NCBI RefSeq assembly: GCF_030817315.1
Contig: NZ_JAUSZF010000001.1
Coordinates: forward strand, 1,596,501-1,660,500
Length of the DNA stretch: 64,000 nt
Source: Sphingomonas faeni
GTDB lineage: Bacteria; Pseudomonadota; Alphaproteobacteria; Sphingomonadales; Sphingomonadaceae
Direction: 5' to 3'
The position numbers were made by a program, and so were the translations under genes. Each line of letters opens with the position of its first letter. Position 1 is the stretch's first letter. Positions 55,083-64,000 of the stretch are shown in pieces. The notes under the pieces were generated by a model, which saw nothing but the letters and a program-made list of their open reading frames with translations, was not told the origin of the DNA and made no database searches.

Positions 55083-55688
55083 ATGCGCCTAGTCCTAGCC
55101 ACCGTCCTCGCCCTCACCGCGGCACCCGTTCTCGCCCAGACCGCCGCCGTCCCCGGCGCCCCCGTCAAGGCGCGCGTGACCGCTGGCACTTACGCGGTTG
55201 ACGCAAACCACACGCAGGTCACGTGGCAGGTCAACCACATGGGCTTCTCGATGCTCGAAGGGCAGCTCGGCGCGTCGGGGGGCAGCATCACCATCGATCC
55301 CGCCAAGCCGAACGCGACCAAGGTCGAAGTGAACTTCGCGATCGACCAGCTTTCGGTCACCTCGGCACCGTTCGCGGGCCATCTTAAATCGAAGGACTTC
55401 TTCGACGCCGCGACCTATCCGACCGCCAAGTTCGTCTCGACCAAGGTCGTCGCGACCGGCGACAAGGCGACCATCACCGGCGACCTCACGCTCAAAGGCG
55501 TCACCAAGCCGGTCGTGCTCCAGGCGACCTTCGTCGGCGCAGGCGCGAACCCGATGAACAAGAAGCTCAACTTCGGCTTCCGCGCGACGACTTCGATCAA
55601 GCGCAGCGACTTCAACGTCGGCGCCTACGCACCGGTGGTGTCGGACAAGGTCGACCTGACGATCAACGCCGCGTTCGCCGCGCAATAA
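55083..55688 (+). CDS. YceI-family periplasmic lipid-binding protein
   Basis: 201 aa. Signal peptide MRLVLATVLALTAAPVLAQ, then the YceI lipocalin-like barrel: GTYAVDANHTQVTWQVNHMG, HLKSKDFFDAATYPTAKFVS, ITGDLTLKGVTKPVVLQATF, and FGFRATTSIKRSDFNVG. YceI proteins bind polyprenoid lipids such as ubiquinone precursors. Not functionally linked to the ilv/leu genes around it. A strong stem-loop follows its stop. Confidence 0.93.
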   Translation: MRLVLATVLALTAAPVLAQTAAVPGAPVKARVTAGTYAVDANHTQVTWQVNHMGFSMLEGQLGASGGSITIDPAKPNATKVEVNFAIDQLSVTSAPFAGHLKSKDFFDAATYPTAKFVSTKVVATGDKATITGDLTLKGVTKPVVLQATFVGAGANPMNKKLNFGFRATTSIKRSDFNVGAYAPVVSDKVDLTINAAFAAQ

Positions 55689-55700
55689 ACTACCAAAATT

Positions 55701-55738
55701 CCTATCGCGCTGGACATGGAGCATGTCCGCGCGATAGG
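55701..55738. terminator. Long stem-loop between yceI and the leu leader
   Basis: CCTATCGCGC...GCGCGATAGG outer stem and GGACATG/CATGTCC inner stem with a GAG loop, 13 bases past the yceI stop. No T tract; probably ends the yceI transcript or shields its 3' end. Confidence 0.6.
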
Positions 55739-55748
55739 GACGCTATCA

Positions 55749-55793
55749 ATGACGTATGGCCGCCTTCTGCTGCTTCGACTTACGCGCCCTTAG
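55749..55793 (+). CDS. leuA leader peptide
   Basis: 14 codons, MTYGRLLLLRLTRP then TAG. Five of the residues are Leu, four in a row (CTT CTG CTG CTT), as expected of a leader that senses charged tRNA-Leu by ribosome stalling. It ends inside the left arm of the attenuator stem and stands about 90 bp before leuA. No clear Shine-Dalgarno precedes the ATG, which is a weakness. Leucine leaders before leuA are known in alphaproteobacteria. Confidence 0.72.
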   Translation: MTYGRLLLLRLTRP

Positions 55794-55845
55794 GCGCGCC
55801 GATCGTTTGCGCGGTGGCCATGCCCCGCGCCTCGCGCCTAAGGGC
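55786..55845 (+). promoter_or_regulatory. Putative attenuator of leuA
   Basis: GCCCTTAGGCGCG (55786-55798) is perfectly complementary to CGCGCCTAAGGGC (55833-55845). A second hairpin, GCGCGG (55809-55814) with CCGCGC (55825-55830), lies inside. The left arm covers the end of the Leu-rich leader, so ribosome position would decide which helix forms. No T tract follows, so control may act on Rho or on translation start rather than an intrinsic terminator. Confidence 0.6.
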
Positions 55846-55881
55846 TGACCCGAACGCTCCCGACGATACGAGAGACTGGCC

Positions 55882-57540
55882 ATGCTGCGCGACCCATCGA
55901 CCAAATACCGACCTTTCCCGCAAGTCGACCTGCCCGACCGCCAATGGCCGTCAAAGACCATCGTCAAGCCGCCCCGCTGGCTCTCGACGGATCTGCGCGA
56001 CGGCAATCAGGCGCTGATCGACCCGATGGATGCGGAAAAGAAGACGCGCTTCTTCGACCTGCTCTGCAAGGTCGGCCTGAAGGAGATCGAGGTCGGCTTC
56101 CCGAGCGCCGGGGCGACCGAGTTCGACTTCATCTCCGGCCTGGTGAAGACCGGACGGATCCCCGACGACGTGTCGATCCAGGTGCTCACCCAGTCGCGGC
56201 GCGACCTGATCGAGACGAGCTTCGCCAGCCTCGTCGGCGCGAAGACCGCGATCGTGCATCTGTATAACGCGGTGTCGCCAGCCTGGCGCAAGATCGTGTT
56301 CGGGATGGACCGCGCGCAGGTCAAGCAGATCGCGATCGATGGCGCGAAAGTGCTGCGGGACGAAGCCGCCAAGCAGCCGAACGTCCGTTGGCAGTTCGAA
56401 TACAGCCCCGAAACCTTCTCGACCGCGGAACTCGATTTCTCGCTAGAGGTCTGCGAGGCGGTGATGGACGTCCTGATGCCGACGCCCGACAACCCGATCA
56501 TCTTCAACCTGCCCGCGACTGTCGAGTGCGCGACGCCGAACATCTATGCGGACCAGATCGAGTGGTTCGGGCGCAACATCCGCAACCGCGACGCGGTGGC
56601 GATCAGCCTGCACACGCATAACGATCGCGGCACCGGCGTCGCCGCCGCCGAGCTCGGCATGATGGCGGGTGCTGACCGGGTCGAGGGCTGCCTGCTCGGC
56701 AACGGCGAACGCACCGGCAATTGCGATCTCGTGACCGTCGCGCTCAACATGTACACGCAAGGGGTGGATCCGAAGCTCGACCTGTCGGACATCGACGGGG
56801 TCGTGAACACGGTCAATTACTGCACCAACATCCCCGTCCACCCGCGCACGCCCTATGCCGGCGATCTGGTCTTCACCGCGTTTTCCGGGTCGCACCAGGA
56901 TGCGATCAAGAAGGGGTTCGCGGCGCAAGAGGCGAAGAACGACACGCTGTGGGAAGTGCCGTATCTGCCGATCGACCCCGCCGATCTCGGCCGCAGCTAC
57001 GAGGCGGTGATCCGCGTCAATTCGCAGTCGGGCAAGGGCGGCGTCGCCTGGGTGATCGAGCAGGATAAGGGGCTAAAGCTGCCCAAGCGGTTGCAGGCGG
57101 ACTTCAGCCGGCACGTCCAGGCCTATGCGGACGAGACCAGCCGCGAACTAAATGCCGCGGATATCTGGGGCCTGTTCGAGCGGACCTACATGCCGCAGGC
57201 GGACGACCGGGTGGAGTTGCGCGATTACGAGGAAAGCGGTGCCTCGGGGCAGCGGGTCTTCATCGGTCGGGTTGCGATCGATGGTGAGGAGCGGTCGATT
57301 TCGGGGCGTGGCAACGGCCTGATCTCGGGCGTGATTGCGGCGATCGCGGAGTCGACCGGGCCTATTTTGGACGTGGTTGATTACAACGAGCATGCGATCG
57401 GCCACGGTGCAGATGCGCAGGCGGCGGCGTATGTCGAATGCCGGACTGCCGAGGGTAAGACGGTGTTCGGGGTCGGGATGGACACCGACATCGCGACCGC
57501 CTCGGTCCGTGCGGTGTTGTCGGCCGCGAACCGCGCGTAA
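55882..57540 (+). CDS. leuA: 2-isopropylmalate synthase (long LeuA2 form)
   Basis: 552 aa. Starts [20 protein letters not shown], the mark of the long type 2 form. TIM barrel: [19 protein letters not shown] (catalytic Arg/Asp), [32 protein letters not shown] (HxH metal ligands). C-terminal regulatory domain includes [20 protein letters not shown] and [20 protein letters not shown]. Commits 2-ketoisovalerate to leucine; leucine feedback expected. Controlled by the leader upstream. Confidence 0.97.
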   Translation: MLRDPSTKYRPFPQVDLPDRQWPSKTIVKPPRWLSTDLRDGNQALIDPMDAEKKTRFFDLLCKVGLKEIEVGFPSAGATEFDFISGLVKTGRIPDDVSIQVLTQSRRDLIETSFASLVGAKTAIVHLYNAVSPAWRKIVFGMDRAQVKQIAIDGAKVLRDEAAKQPNVRWQFEYSPETFSTAELDFSLEVCEAVMDVLMPTPDNPIIFNLPATVECATPNIYADQIEWFGRNIRNRDAVAISLHTHNDRGTGVAAAELGMMAGADRVEGCLLGNGERTGNCDLVTVALNMYTQGVDPKLDLSDIDGVVNTVNYCTNIPVHPRTPYAGDLVFTAFSGSHQDAIKKGFAAQEAKNDTLWEVPYLPIDPADLGRSYEAVIRVNSQSGKGGVAWVIEQDKGLKLPKRLQADFSRHVQAYADETSRELNAADIWGLFERTYMPQADDRVELRDYEESGASGQRVFIGRVAIDGEERSISGRGNGLISGVIAAIAESTGPILDVVDYNEHAIGHGADAQAAAYVECRTAEGKTVFGVGMDTDIATASVRAVLSAANRA

Positions 57541-57545
57541 TGCGG

Positions 57546-57649
57546 CTCTCCCTCTCCCCTACGGGAGAGGGTCGGGGTGAGGGGCAGCCAAGCAGTGCTT
57601 CGCCCGGAACAGCCCCTCACCCCAGCCCTCTCCCCGGAGGGAAAGGGAG
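57546..57649. repeat. Family F palindromic element
   Basis: CTCTCCCTCTCCCCTACGGG ... CTCTCCCCGGAGGGAAAGGG with GGGGTGAGGGGC and GCCCCTCACCCC inside; between convergent leuA and folB. Confidence 0.9.
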
Positions 57650-57672
57650 CAGTCAGGCGCTCGCGGGGAGGA

Positions 57673-58023
57673 TTAGCGGGTGCGAACGATCTCGCAGCCT
57701 ACGCGGGCGTCGGGGTAGACGTCGGCCTTCACGGTGCGGACCCTCACTCGACGCACCCGTTCGTCCGCGAGGCACAGCGTCGCGATCGCCTCGCAGAGGG
57801 TTTCCTGCAAGGCGAACGGGCGGTCCGCGACCATGGCCAATATGCCCGCGCGGACGAAGTCGTAATCGAGCACTTCGTCGATGGCATCCTCACCGAGCGG
57901 GGCGGGATACACGACCGTCATCTCGGCCGAGACGACTACGCGTTGCGGCGCCACCTCATGCGGGTGGATGCCGAGCCGCATCATGACCTCGAGCCCGTCG
58001 AGGATCGTCGTGAATTCAGCCAT
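57673..58023 (-). CDS. folB: Dihydroneopterin aldolase-like FolB
   Basis: 116 aa; LDGLEVMMRLGIHPHEVAPQ and DYDFVRAGILAMVADRPFAL, ETLCEAIATLCLADERVRRV match the FolB fold and active-site Glu/Lys pattern (VRTVKADVYPDAR). Makes 6-hydroxymethyl-dihydropterin for folate. Start overlaps the end of the SDR gene by 8 bp. Third gene of folE-SDR-folB. Confidence 0.9.
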   Translation of the reverse strand: MAEFTTILDGLEVMMRLGIHPHEVAPQRVVVSAEMTVVYPAPLGEDAIDEVLDYDFVRAGILAMVADRPFALQETLCEAIATLCLADERVRRVRVRTVKADVYPDARVGCEIVRTR

Positions 58024-58786
58024 GTCGTCCCCCAGGATCCCGGTCGAACATCACGTCGCTGTCGCGCGTCAGAAATCGCTGCCCGCAATCGACGAACACA
58101 TTTTGCCCCGTCACGCCCTTCGCGGTCAGCAGCCAAGCGACCGCATCCGCGACAGCCTCCGCGCCGACCGGTCGCTTGAGCAGGTTGTCGCTCGCCACCG
58201 CCGCAAACTCATCGTCGGTCTGGTCGCCGCTCGGCAGCGTCAGGCCCGGCGACACCGCGTTGACCGCGACGCGTGGCGCGAGCGCTTGTGCGAGCATCAT
58301 CGTCGCACCCTCCAGGGCGATCTTCCCGCAACTGTACGAGAAAAAGTCCGGGTTGAGGTTCGCCACCTTCTGGTCGAGCACATTGACCACCGCGCCGTCT
58401 GTGACATCGTCCTGGGACGCGAGCGCGGAGGCCAGTAGCACCGGCGCGCCACAGTTGATCGCGCCAAGCTCGGCGAACAGCGCCGGATCGACGCTCGGCG
58501 GCCGATCGAACTCGAACTTCGACGCGCAGTTCACCAACCCGTCGATCGGGCCGCCAATCGAAGAGCGTGCCGCCGCGAACAGGTCGCCGATCGCGGCGAG
58601 GTCGCTCAGGTCGCCCGCCACCGCAGTAGCACGCCCGCCCTTGCCGACGACCTCCGCCACCAGCGCAGCCGCCTCATCCGGCGAATGGCCCTGGTGCACG
58701 ATCACGGCATGACCATCCGCCGCAAGCCGCCGGACAATCGCAGCCCCCAGCCGCTTAGCCCCACCCGTGACCAGCACGGTCCGCAT
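58016..58786 (-). CDS. SDR-family pteridine reductase-like enzyme (FolM/PTR1 type)
   Basis: 256 aa from ATG 58786, sharing a base with the folE stop (TGATG). The nucleotide motif is TGGAKRLG, the TGxxxRxG form that separates PTR1/FolM from ordinary TGxxxGxG reductases. Catalytic YSCGK (YxxxK) and NCASKFEF are present. Probably reduces dihydromonapterin or dihydrofolate with NADPH; this fits its place between folE and folB, and could cover for a missing DHFR, but that is inference. Confidence 0.85.
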   Translation of the reverse strand: MRTVLVTGGAKRLGAAIVRRLAADGHAVIVHQGHSPDEAAALVAEVVGKGGRATAVAGDLSDLAAIGDLFAAARSSIGGPIDGLVNCASKFEFDRPPSVDPALFAELGAINCGAPVLLASALASQDDVTDGAVVNVLDQKVANLNPDFFSYSCGKIALEGATMMLAQALAPRVAVNAVSPGLTLPSGDQTDDEFAAVASDNLLKRPVGAEAVADAVAWLLTAKGVTGQNVFVDCGQRFLTRDSDVMFDRDPGGRHG

Positions 58787-59424
58787 CAGGCGCCGCGCCC
58801 CATCAACGCCAGCACTTCCTTGCGGCTGCGTTCGTCGTCGCGGAACACGCCCATCATCCGGCTCGTCACCATCGTCACGCCGGGCGTCCGCACGCCGCGC
58901 GCGGTCATGCACGCATGGCTCGCCTCGATCACCACCGCAACGCCCTGCGGCTTGAGGTTGTCCCAGATACAGTCCGCCACTTCCGCGGTCAGCCGCTCCT
59001 GCACCTGCAAACGCCGCGCGAACCCGTGGAGCACGCGTGCGAGCTTCGAAATGCCGACGACATGGTTGCGCGGCAGGTAGGCGATGTGCGCCTTGCCGAT
59101 GATCGGCGCCATGTGATGCTCGCAATGCGACTGGAACGGGATGTCCTTGAGCAGCACGATTTCGTCATAGCCGCCGACTTCCTCGAACACGCGCTCGAGA
59201 TGTTTCGCCGGATCGTCGCCATAGCCCGCGCAATATTCCTTCCACGCACGTGCAACACGATGCGGCGTATCGAGCAGCCCTTCGCGGGTCGGATCGTCGC
59301 CCGCCCACTGGATCAGCGTACGGATCGCCGACGCTACGTCTTCGGGCACAATCACCTTGCCATCGGGTCCCAGTTCGTCGGCAATGGCCGACCGACCATC
59401 CGCCCCGCCCGTTTCATCCCGCAT
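58786..59424 (-). CDS. folE: GTP cyclohydrolase I
   Basis: 212 aa from ATG 59424 ([20 protein letters not shown]); ATG 59445 and TTG 59451 are alternatives. Hallmarks [40 protein letters not shown] (zinc Cys/His), [20 protein letters not shown] and [11 protein letters not shown] (second zinc Cys). Makes dihydroneopterin triphosphate from GTP, first step of folate synthesis. Leads the folE-SDR-folB operon. Confidence 0.96.
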   Translation of the reverse strand: MRDETGGADGRSAIADELGPDGKVIVPEDVASAIRTLIQWAGDDPTREGLLDTPHRVARAWKEYCAGYGDDPAKHLERVFEEVGGYDEIVLLKDIPFQSHCEHHMAPIIGKAHIAYLPRNHVVGISKLARVLHGFARRLQVQERLTAEVADCIWDNLKPQGVAVVIEASHACMTARGVRTPGVTMVTSRMMGVFRDDERSRKEVLALMGRGA

Positions 59425-59627
59425 CGCAACACCCTTTGTCAGCATACCCAAACATCAGAACATGGGTCCTCTTTTGCAACTGTTTTATTTGAGCAACGCG
59501 GCATAAATCCCAGTAATCCGGGCTTCAAAAAGCGTTGACGGTAGATTTTTTTCGTCGTTACTTCGCCATACCGGAAAAACTAAATCGTGAATCGGCAAAG
59601 ACCGGCACGATCGGGGAGAGGACTGAC

Positions 59628-62600
59628 ATGGCTAAGTTCGAACTGCTCGCCGCTTCGGCGATGATACTCCTGTCGATTGCGCCGGCAATGGGACAAACGG
59701 CCACTACGACGTCGGCCGAAGACACCGCACCGACCAATGGCCCCGGCCAGGAGGCAACATCGGCGCAGACAAACTCAACGCAGACCGGCCCAACGCCGAC
59801 TGTCCCAACACAACCTGGCCCCGCCGATACCCCATCCAGCGTCTACGCGTCGCAGGATATCGTGATTACCGCGCAACGCCAATCGCAACGTCTGCAAGAT
59901 GTTCCGATTGCTGTGAGCGCTTTTACCGCGGAAAATTTGGAGAAGCAGCAGATCGTCAATCCGATAGCGCTTCAGCAGACGCTGCCCAACGTGACGTTCA
60001 CCAAGACCAACTTCACCTCGTCGAGCTTCACGATCCGCGGCATCGGCGATCTCTGCGTCGGAGCGTCCTGCGACAGCGCCACCGCGATCCACGTCAACGA
60101 CATGCCACTGGTATCAACGAGGCTGTTCGAATCCGAGTTCTACGATCTCGAACGCGTCGAGGTGCTGCGCGGTCCGCAAGGCACGTTGTTCGGTCGAAAC
60201 GCGACCGCGGGCGTGGTCAACTTCATCACCGCCAAGCCGGACCTCTCCGGGATCCACGCCGCGGGCGAATTCGAATACGGAAATTACGATTCGAAGCGCG
60301 TGAAGGGCATGTTCAACCTGCCGATCACCGACACGATCGGGATCCGCGTCGCCGGCCAGTATCTGAAGCGCGACGGCTACACCAAGAATCTGTTCGACGG
60401 CGGCCGGATCGACGACCGCGATCTCTATTCGGTCCGCGGCACGCTGTCGTGGGAGCCGAACAGCGCCACGCGCATCGACCTGATCGGCTATTATTTCCAT
60501 GAACGCGACAATCGCTCGCGCATCCAGAAGCAGCTTTGCCACCGCGATCCGACCGGCGTGCTCGGTTGCCTCCCCGATCGGCTCGACTACGGCACGACGA
60601 ACGGCAATTCCACGCTCGCCGCGGTGTATTCGTCGAGCGAATTCTACCGGTTCGCGCTCGGCGCCGCGTTCACGCCCTATGCGCTGCAGAGCCTGTATGG
60701 CCGCGACACCTATACCGGGGTCGTCAACCCGACCGACGTCCGCACCGTCAACATCGATTACAAGCCGACCTATTTCAGCGACGAGGAACAATATACCGCC
60801 AAGATCTTCCATGATTTCGGGCCGGTCTCGTTCAACTTCACCGGCGGCTATGCGCGCAACTCGGTGGATTCGACCAACGACTATAACCTCGCCGTCGAGA
60901 ACCCGCTCGGCGCAAACGTCGGCGCGCTCACGCTGATCGGCACCGCAGCGGCACCCGGGGCTGCGTTCCCCGGCGGGGTCAATCCCTTCACCAACGCGGT
61001 CGCCGCGCTGTTCCCGAACGGCAATACCGGCACGATCTGCCAATCGGCGCCGGGTCCCGATCTGGGCGTCTTCAGCGGCAGCAAGCTGTGCGGCCCGAGC
61101 AGCCAGGACGTCGATCGTTCGAACGCACGCTCGCGGCAATTCTCGGCCGAGGCGCATCTCGACAGCCGTTTCGACGGGATGTTCAATTTCTTGATCGGCG
61201 GCATCTATCTGGACCAGAAGATCCGCGACAACAGCTATTACGTGACCGCGTTCCCGCTCGATTACGGTGCCGCAGTCATCGGCGCTGCCAACGTGCTGGG
61301 CGGGCGCGTCGCCGGCGCTACGTTGCCCAATTCATTCGGCTCGACGCCGTTTTATCGCAGCTTCACGGACTCGGTGCATCTCAAGTCGTACGGGGCCTTC
61401 GGCGAAACCTATTTCGACTTTACCGAAAAACTCAAGCTGACGCTCGGCCTGCGCTACAATCACGACGAGAAGGAGGTTCGCGCGCGCACGTCGTTCATCT
61501 TCGACAACAAGACGCGTACACTCGTCGGCGCGGGCGGTGCACCGGTACGCGATGCAGAGGGTAATGCGATCGTCGTCTCCGCGGTCACGACCGCGCTCAG
61601 CCCCTACGGTACCAACGCGTTGGAGAACGCGATCAACTATGCCGCGCTCGATTACGATCCGTTCACCGCGGGCAACCAGCCGTTCGGCGTCGCCAGCGTC
61701 TCGTTTGGCCGACTGACGGGCCGCGCGGTCCTCGAATACAAGATCAAGCCCGACAATCTCGTCTACGCGTCCTATTCGCGCGGGTATAAATCGGGCGGCA
61801 TCAACCCGCCGCTGTCGCCGGTGTTCGCGGTCGACCAGGCGTTCAGGCCGGAATCTGTCGACTCGTTCGAGATCGGTTCGAAGAACAGCTTCCTGAACCG
61901 GACGCTGCAACTCAATCTCACCGGCTTCTATTACAAATACAAACAGCTCCAGCTGAGCCGGATCGTCGCCCGCACCGCGGTCAACGACAATATCGACGCC
62001 GATATCTACGGCGTCGAGGCGGAAGCGATCATGCGGCCGTCGCCCAAGTTCACCGTCAACATGAACTTCAGCTATCTGAAGTCGAAGGTGAAGCAGGACA
62101 AGTTCATCGGCAATCCGCAGGATCCGTCGGGCGGTCGAGCCGATTCAGTGGTCATCAAGGACATCACCACCGCGTCGAACTGCGCGGTGCGGCCGACCAC
62201 GCCGGGCAATGCGGCCGGGGTCAACGCGTTCGTCGGCGCGGTGAACTCGGCACTTGGGCTGCGGCCACCAACGGCGTTGCTGACCAACGGTACCACCGGC
62301 GCGTATTCGTCATGCGACGCGCTCGCCGCCGCAACCGCTGGCGCACTGGCGAACTACAACCCGGCACTGGCTGCGCTGCAGGCGCCGCTCAACGCGGGGT
62401 TCGGGACGAATGCAAGCGGCGCATTGCCGTTCGTGGTCGATCGCAGCGGCGTGCTGGTCAACATCCGTGGCAACGAACTGCCGCAAGCGCCGCGCTACAA
62501 ATTCTCGGCGGGCGCGCAGTATGTCGCTGGGATCGGCGACTTCACGATCGTCCCGCGTGTCGATCTGGCCTACACCGGTGGCTTCTCGGCCAGCATCTTC

Positions 62601-62822
62601 AACGAGAACATCAACCGCGTTCAGGGCTATGAGGTCGTCAACGCGCAGATCCAGTTCAACGGGCCGGGCGAGCGCTATTACGTCCGCGGCTTCGTCCAGA
62701 ACCTGACGAGCAACGACGCCATCACCGGCCAGTATGTGACGGACCAGTCGTCGGGGTTGTTCACCAACGTCTTCACGGTCGAACCGCGTCGCTATGGTGT
62801 AGCCGCCGGGTTCAGGTTCTAG
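59628..62822 (+). CDS. TonB-dependent receptor (second)
   Basis: 1064 aa from ATG 59628, after GGGGAGAGG. Signal peptide ending APAMGQ, a long Thr/Gln/Pro spacer, TonB box DIVITAQR, plug (RLQDVPIAVSAFTAENLEKQ; SFTIRGIGDLCVGASCDSAT; RVEVLRGPQGTLFGRNATAG) and barrel ending GVAAGFRF. The two Cys in the plug region (LCVGASCD) could form a disulfide. Typical of sphingomonad receptors for aromatic or siderophore-like ligands; ligand not inferable. Stands alone: neighbours are folE (divergent) and fghA (convergent). Confidence 0.93.
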   Translation: MAKFELLAASAMILLSIAPAMGQTATTTSAEDTAPTNGPGQEATSAQTNSTQTGPTPTVPTQPGPADTPSSVYASQDIVITAQRQSQRLQDVPIAVSAFTAENLEKQQIVNPIALQQTLPNVTFTKTNFTSSSFTIRGIGDLCVGASCDSATAIHVNDMPLVSTRLFESEFYDLERVEVLRGPQGTLFGRNATAGVVNFITAKPDLSGIHAAGEFEYGNYDSKRVKGMFNLPITDTIGIRVAGQYLKRDGYTKNLFDGGRIDDRDLYSVRGTLSWEPNSATRIDLIGYYFHERDNRSRIQKQLCHRDPTGVLGCLPDRLDYGTTNGNSTLAAVYSSSEFYRFALGAAFTPYALQSLYGRDTYTGVVNPTDVRTVNIDYKPTYFSDEEQYTAKIFHDFGPVSFNFTGGYARNSVDSTNDYNLAVENPLGANVGALTLIGTAAAPGAAFPGGVNPFTNAVAALFPNGNTGTICQSAPGPDLGVFSGSKLCGPSSQDVDRSNARSRQFSAEAHLDSRFDGMFNFLIGGIYLDQKIRDNSYYVTAFPLDYGAAVIGAANVLGGRVAGATLPNSFGSTPFYRSFTDSVHLKSYGAFGETYFDFTEKLKLTLGLRYNHDEKEVRARTSFIFDNKTRTLVGAGGAPVRDAEGNAIVVSAVTTALSPYGTNALENAINYAALDYDPFTAGNQPFGVASVSFGRLTGRAVLEYKIKPDNLVYASYSRGYKSGGINPPLSPVFAVDQAFRPESVDSFEIGSKNSFLNRTLQLNLTGFYYKYKQLQLSRIVARTAVNDNIDADIYGVEAEAIMRPSPKFTVNMNFSYLKSKVKQDKFIGNPQDPSGGRADSVVIKDITTASNCAVRPTTPGNAAGVNAFVGAVNSALGLRPPTALLTNGTTGAYSSCDALAAATAGALANYNPALAALQAPLNAGFGTNASGALPFVVDRSGVLVNIRGNELPQAPRYKFSAGAQYVAGIGDFTIVPRVDLAYTGGFSASIFNENINRVQGYEVVNAQIQFNGPGERYYVRGFVQNLTSNDAITGQYVTDQSSGLFTNVFTVEPRRYGVAAGFRF

Positions 62823-62837
62823 CTTTCGGGCGGTCCG

Positions 62838-62925
62838 ATCCGTCACCCAGCGGCAACTGGGGTCTCTCACGTGGCACGTGCGTTCGCCCCGAGATGAGAT
62901 CCCGGCGTCCGCTGAGGTGACGGAT
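62838..62925. repeat. Family G palindromic element
   Basis: ATCCGTCACCCAGCGG ... CCGCTGAGGTGACGGAT with GGGGTCTC and GAGATCCC inside; between the convergent TonB receptor and fghA. Confidence 0.8.
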
Positions 62926-62933
62926 TCGGAAGG

Positions 62934-63767
62934 CTATTTCAGGCGTTCGGCGTGCCAGGCGACATGATCCCCCATGAACGTCGAAATGAAGTTGTAGCTG
63001 TGATCGTAGCCTGGCTGCATTCGCAAGATCAGCGCGATTCCTACGGCCTTGCACGCTTCGGCAAGCAGTTCCGGCTTTAGTTGCTCGGCCAGGAAGCCAT
63101 CCGCATCGCCTTGGTCGACCAGTATCCCCGCCACCCGCGCGCCATCCGCGATCAGCGCGCAGGCGTCATACGCCCGCCACGCCGCACGGTCCGGCCCGAG
63201 ATACCCGCCGAGCGCCTTTTCGCCCCAGGGGCACTGCAACGGCGCCACGATCGGGGCAAACGCCGATACGCTCTTGAAGCGGTCGGGGTTGCGCAGGGCC
63301 ATCGTCAACGCACCATGGCCGCCCATCGAATGTCCGAAGATCCCCTGTCGCGCCATGTCCGCCATCGGAAACTGCGCTGCGATCAGTGCCGGCAGTTCGT
63401 CCTCGACATAGGACCGCATCTGGAAGTTCGTCGCCCAGGGCTCCTCGGTCGCATCGACGTAGAAGCCCGCGCCCTTGCCGAAGTCGTACGCGTCGTCGTC
63501 GGGCACGTCGTCGCCACGCGGCGAGGTATCGGGCGCGACCAGGATGACGCCCAGTTCGGCACAGGCTCGCCGGTACTCGCCCTTGTCCATGACGTTGGCG
63601 TGTGTGCACGTCAGCCCCGACAGGAACCACAGCACCGGCAATTGCGCGCCTTCGTCGTGTGGCGGGACGTAGACAGCGAAGGTCATGTCGGTACCGGTTG
63701 CGGTCGAGGCGTGGCGGTACACGCCCTGCGTGCCGCCATACGCCTTGCTGGTGGAGACGGTCTCCAT
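62934..63767 (-). CDS. fghA: S-formylglutathione hydrolase
   Basis: 277 aa esterase D type. Nucleophile elbow GIFGHSMGGHGALTMALRNP, oxyanion segment LSGLTCTHANVMDKGEYRRA, Asp in VDQGDADGFLAEQL, His in QPGYDHSYNFISTFMGDH. Hydrolyses S-formylglutathione to formate and glutathione in formaldehyde detoxification. ATG 63767 shares a base with the stop of the VOC gene. The formaldehyde dehydrogenase gene, usually nearby, may lie past the right edge. Confidence 0.95.
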   Translation of the reverse strand: METVSTSKAYGGTQGVYRHASTATGTDMTFAVYVPPHDEGAQLPVLWFLSGLTCTHANVMDKGEYRRACAELGVILVAPDTSPRGDDVPDDDAYDFGKGAGFYVDATEEPWATNFQMRSYVEDELPALIAAQFPMADMARQGIFGHSMGGHGALTMALRNPDRFKSVSAFAPIVAPLQCPWGEKALGGYLGPDRAAWRAYDACALIADGARVAGILVDQGDADGFLAEQLKPELLAEACKAVGIALILRMQPGYDHSYNFISTFMGDHVAWHAERLK

Positions 63768-64000
63768 CACGCGATCCGGTGCAGCGCGCAGATCTTGTTC
63801 CCCGACGGATCGCGCAGATACGCCAGATAAAGCTTCCGCCCCCCGGTAGCTTGCCGCATGCCCGGCGGATCCTCACAGGCCGTCCCGCCGTTCGCCAGCC
63901 CCGCGGCATGCCACGCATCGGCCGCTTCGGTCGAGGCCGCCGCGAAGCCCATCGTGCTGCCGTTACCGTGGCTCGCCGGCTGCCCGTCGATCGGCTTGGT
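63767..64000 (-). CDS. VOC-family (glyoxalase-fold) protein, 5' end missing
   Basis: 78 codons visible including stop; the gene continues beyond 64000. STMGFAAASTEAADAWHAAG and YLAYLRDPSGNKICALHRIA, with RDPxGN, are typical of VOC metalloproteins that often accompany formaldehyde-detoxification genes. The last ligand residue is not identified with certainty. Overlap with fghA suggests an operon. Confidence 0.85.
   Translation of the reverse strand, partial: TKPIDGQPASHGNGSTMGFAAASTEAADAWHAAGLANGGTACEDPPGMRQATGGRKLYLAYLRDPSGNKICALHRIA

Overview
The window reads as a stretch of a GC-rich alphaproteobacterial chromosome, most like Sphingomonas (Sphingomonadaceae). The signs are two large TonB-dependent receptors, a DUF6481-type coiled-coil protein, SPOR/Sel1 proteins, an ALS large subunit with an AGEAS cofactor motif, a tig-clpP-clpX / lon-hupB-tRNA-Val neighbourhood, and very many short palindromic intergenic elements. 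Genus assignment is inference from protein style, not from a marker gene.

Layout. 1-10602 (minus): type II secretion operon gspC-D-E-F-G-H-I-J-K-L-M, gspM running off the left edge. 10737-17018: a prolyl-4-hydroxylase-like gene, then a TonB receptor and a large lipoprotein (minus) whose upstream region carries six GTCAT-type units at exact 11-bp spacing, a candidate PhoB box array; then a DUF6481 gene. 17347-22248 (minus): tetR-emrA-emrB-outer membrane factor efflux operon, the last gene frameshifted. 22546-25620 (minus): tRNA-Val, hupB, lon. 25869-29976: M1 aminopeptidase, small protein, cytochrome c, Ca2+/H+ antiporter, nucleotidyltransferase-like protein. 30399-35699 (minus): clpX, clpP (frameshifted), glycosyltransferase, trigger factor (frameshifted), tRNA-Leu. 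35822-36900: three small plus-strand genes. 37323-40810 (minus): gatC-gatA-gatB. 41140-45479: DUF3089 hydrolase, ruvX, pyrB and a pyrC' that lacks the first metal-binding HxH. 45879-49045: a decayed ParA/SPOR pseudogene, an intact Sel1-SPOR protein behind an 8-bp tandem repeat, and two small secreted proteins. 49175-57540: serB/miaA divergent pair, ilvB-ilvN-ilvC, yceI, and leuA behind a leucine-rich leader peptide. 57673-59424 (minus): folE - pteridine-reductase-like SDR - folB. 59628-64000: a second TonB receptor, S-formylglutathione hydrolase and the 3' end of a VOC-family gene.

How it fits together. The secretion operon, the receptor/lipoprotein pair and the Pho-box-like array suggest an envelope programme for phosphate limitation: T2SS exports proteins, the lipoprotein could be a surface partner, and the receptor imports a released nutrient. 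The rest is housekeeping: proteolysis, amide transfer for tRNA, pyrimidine, branched-chain amino acid and folate synthesis.

Two themes cross the window. First, about 27 palindromic elements of 60-150 bp (called families A-H here) sit between genes; one lies in frame inside gspE and another supplies the start codon and first 12 codons of gspJ. Second, single-base frameshifts break clpP, tig, an efflux gene and a small hypothetical gene; such breaks in clpP and tig make residual assembly indels likely, so frameshift calls here need read-level confirmation.
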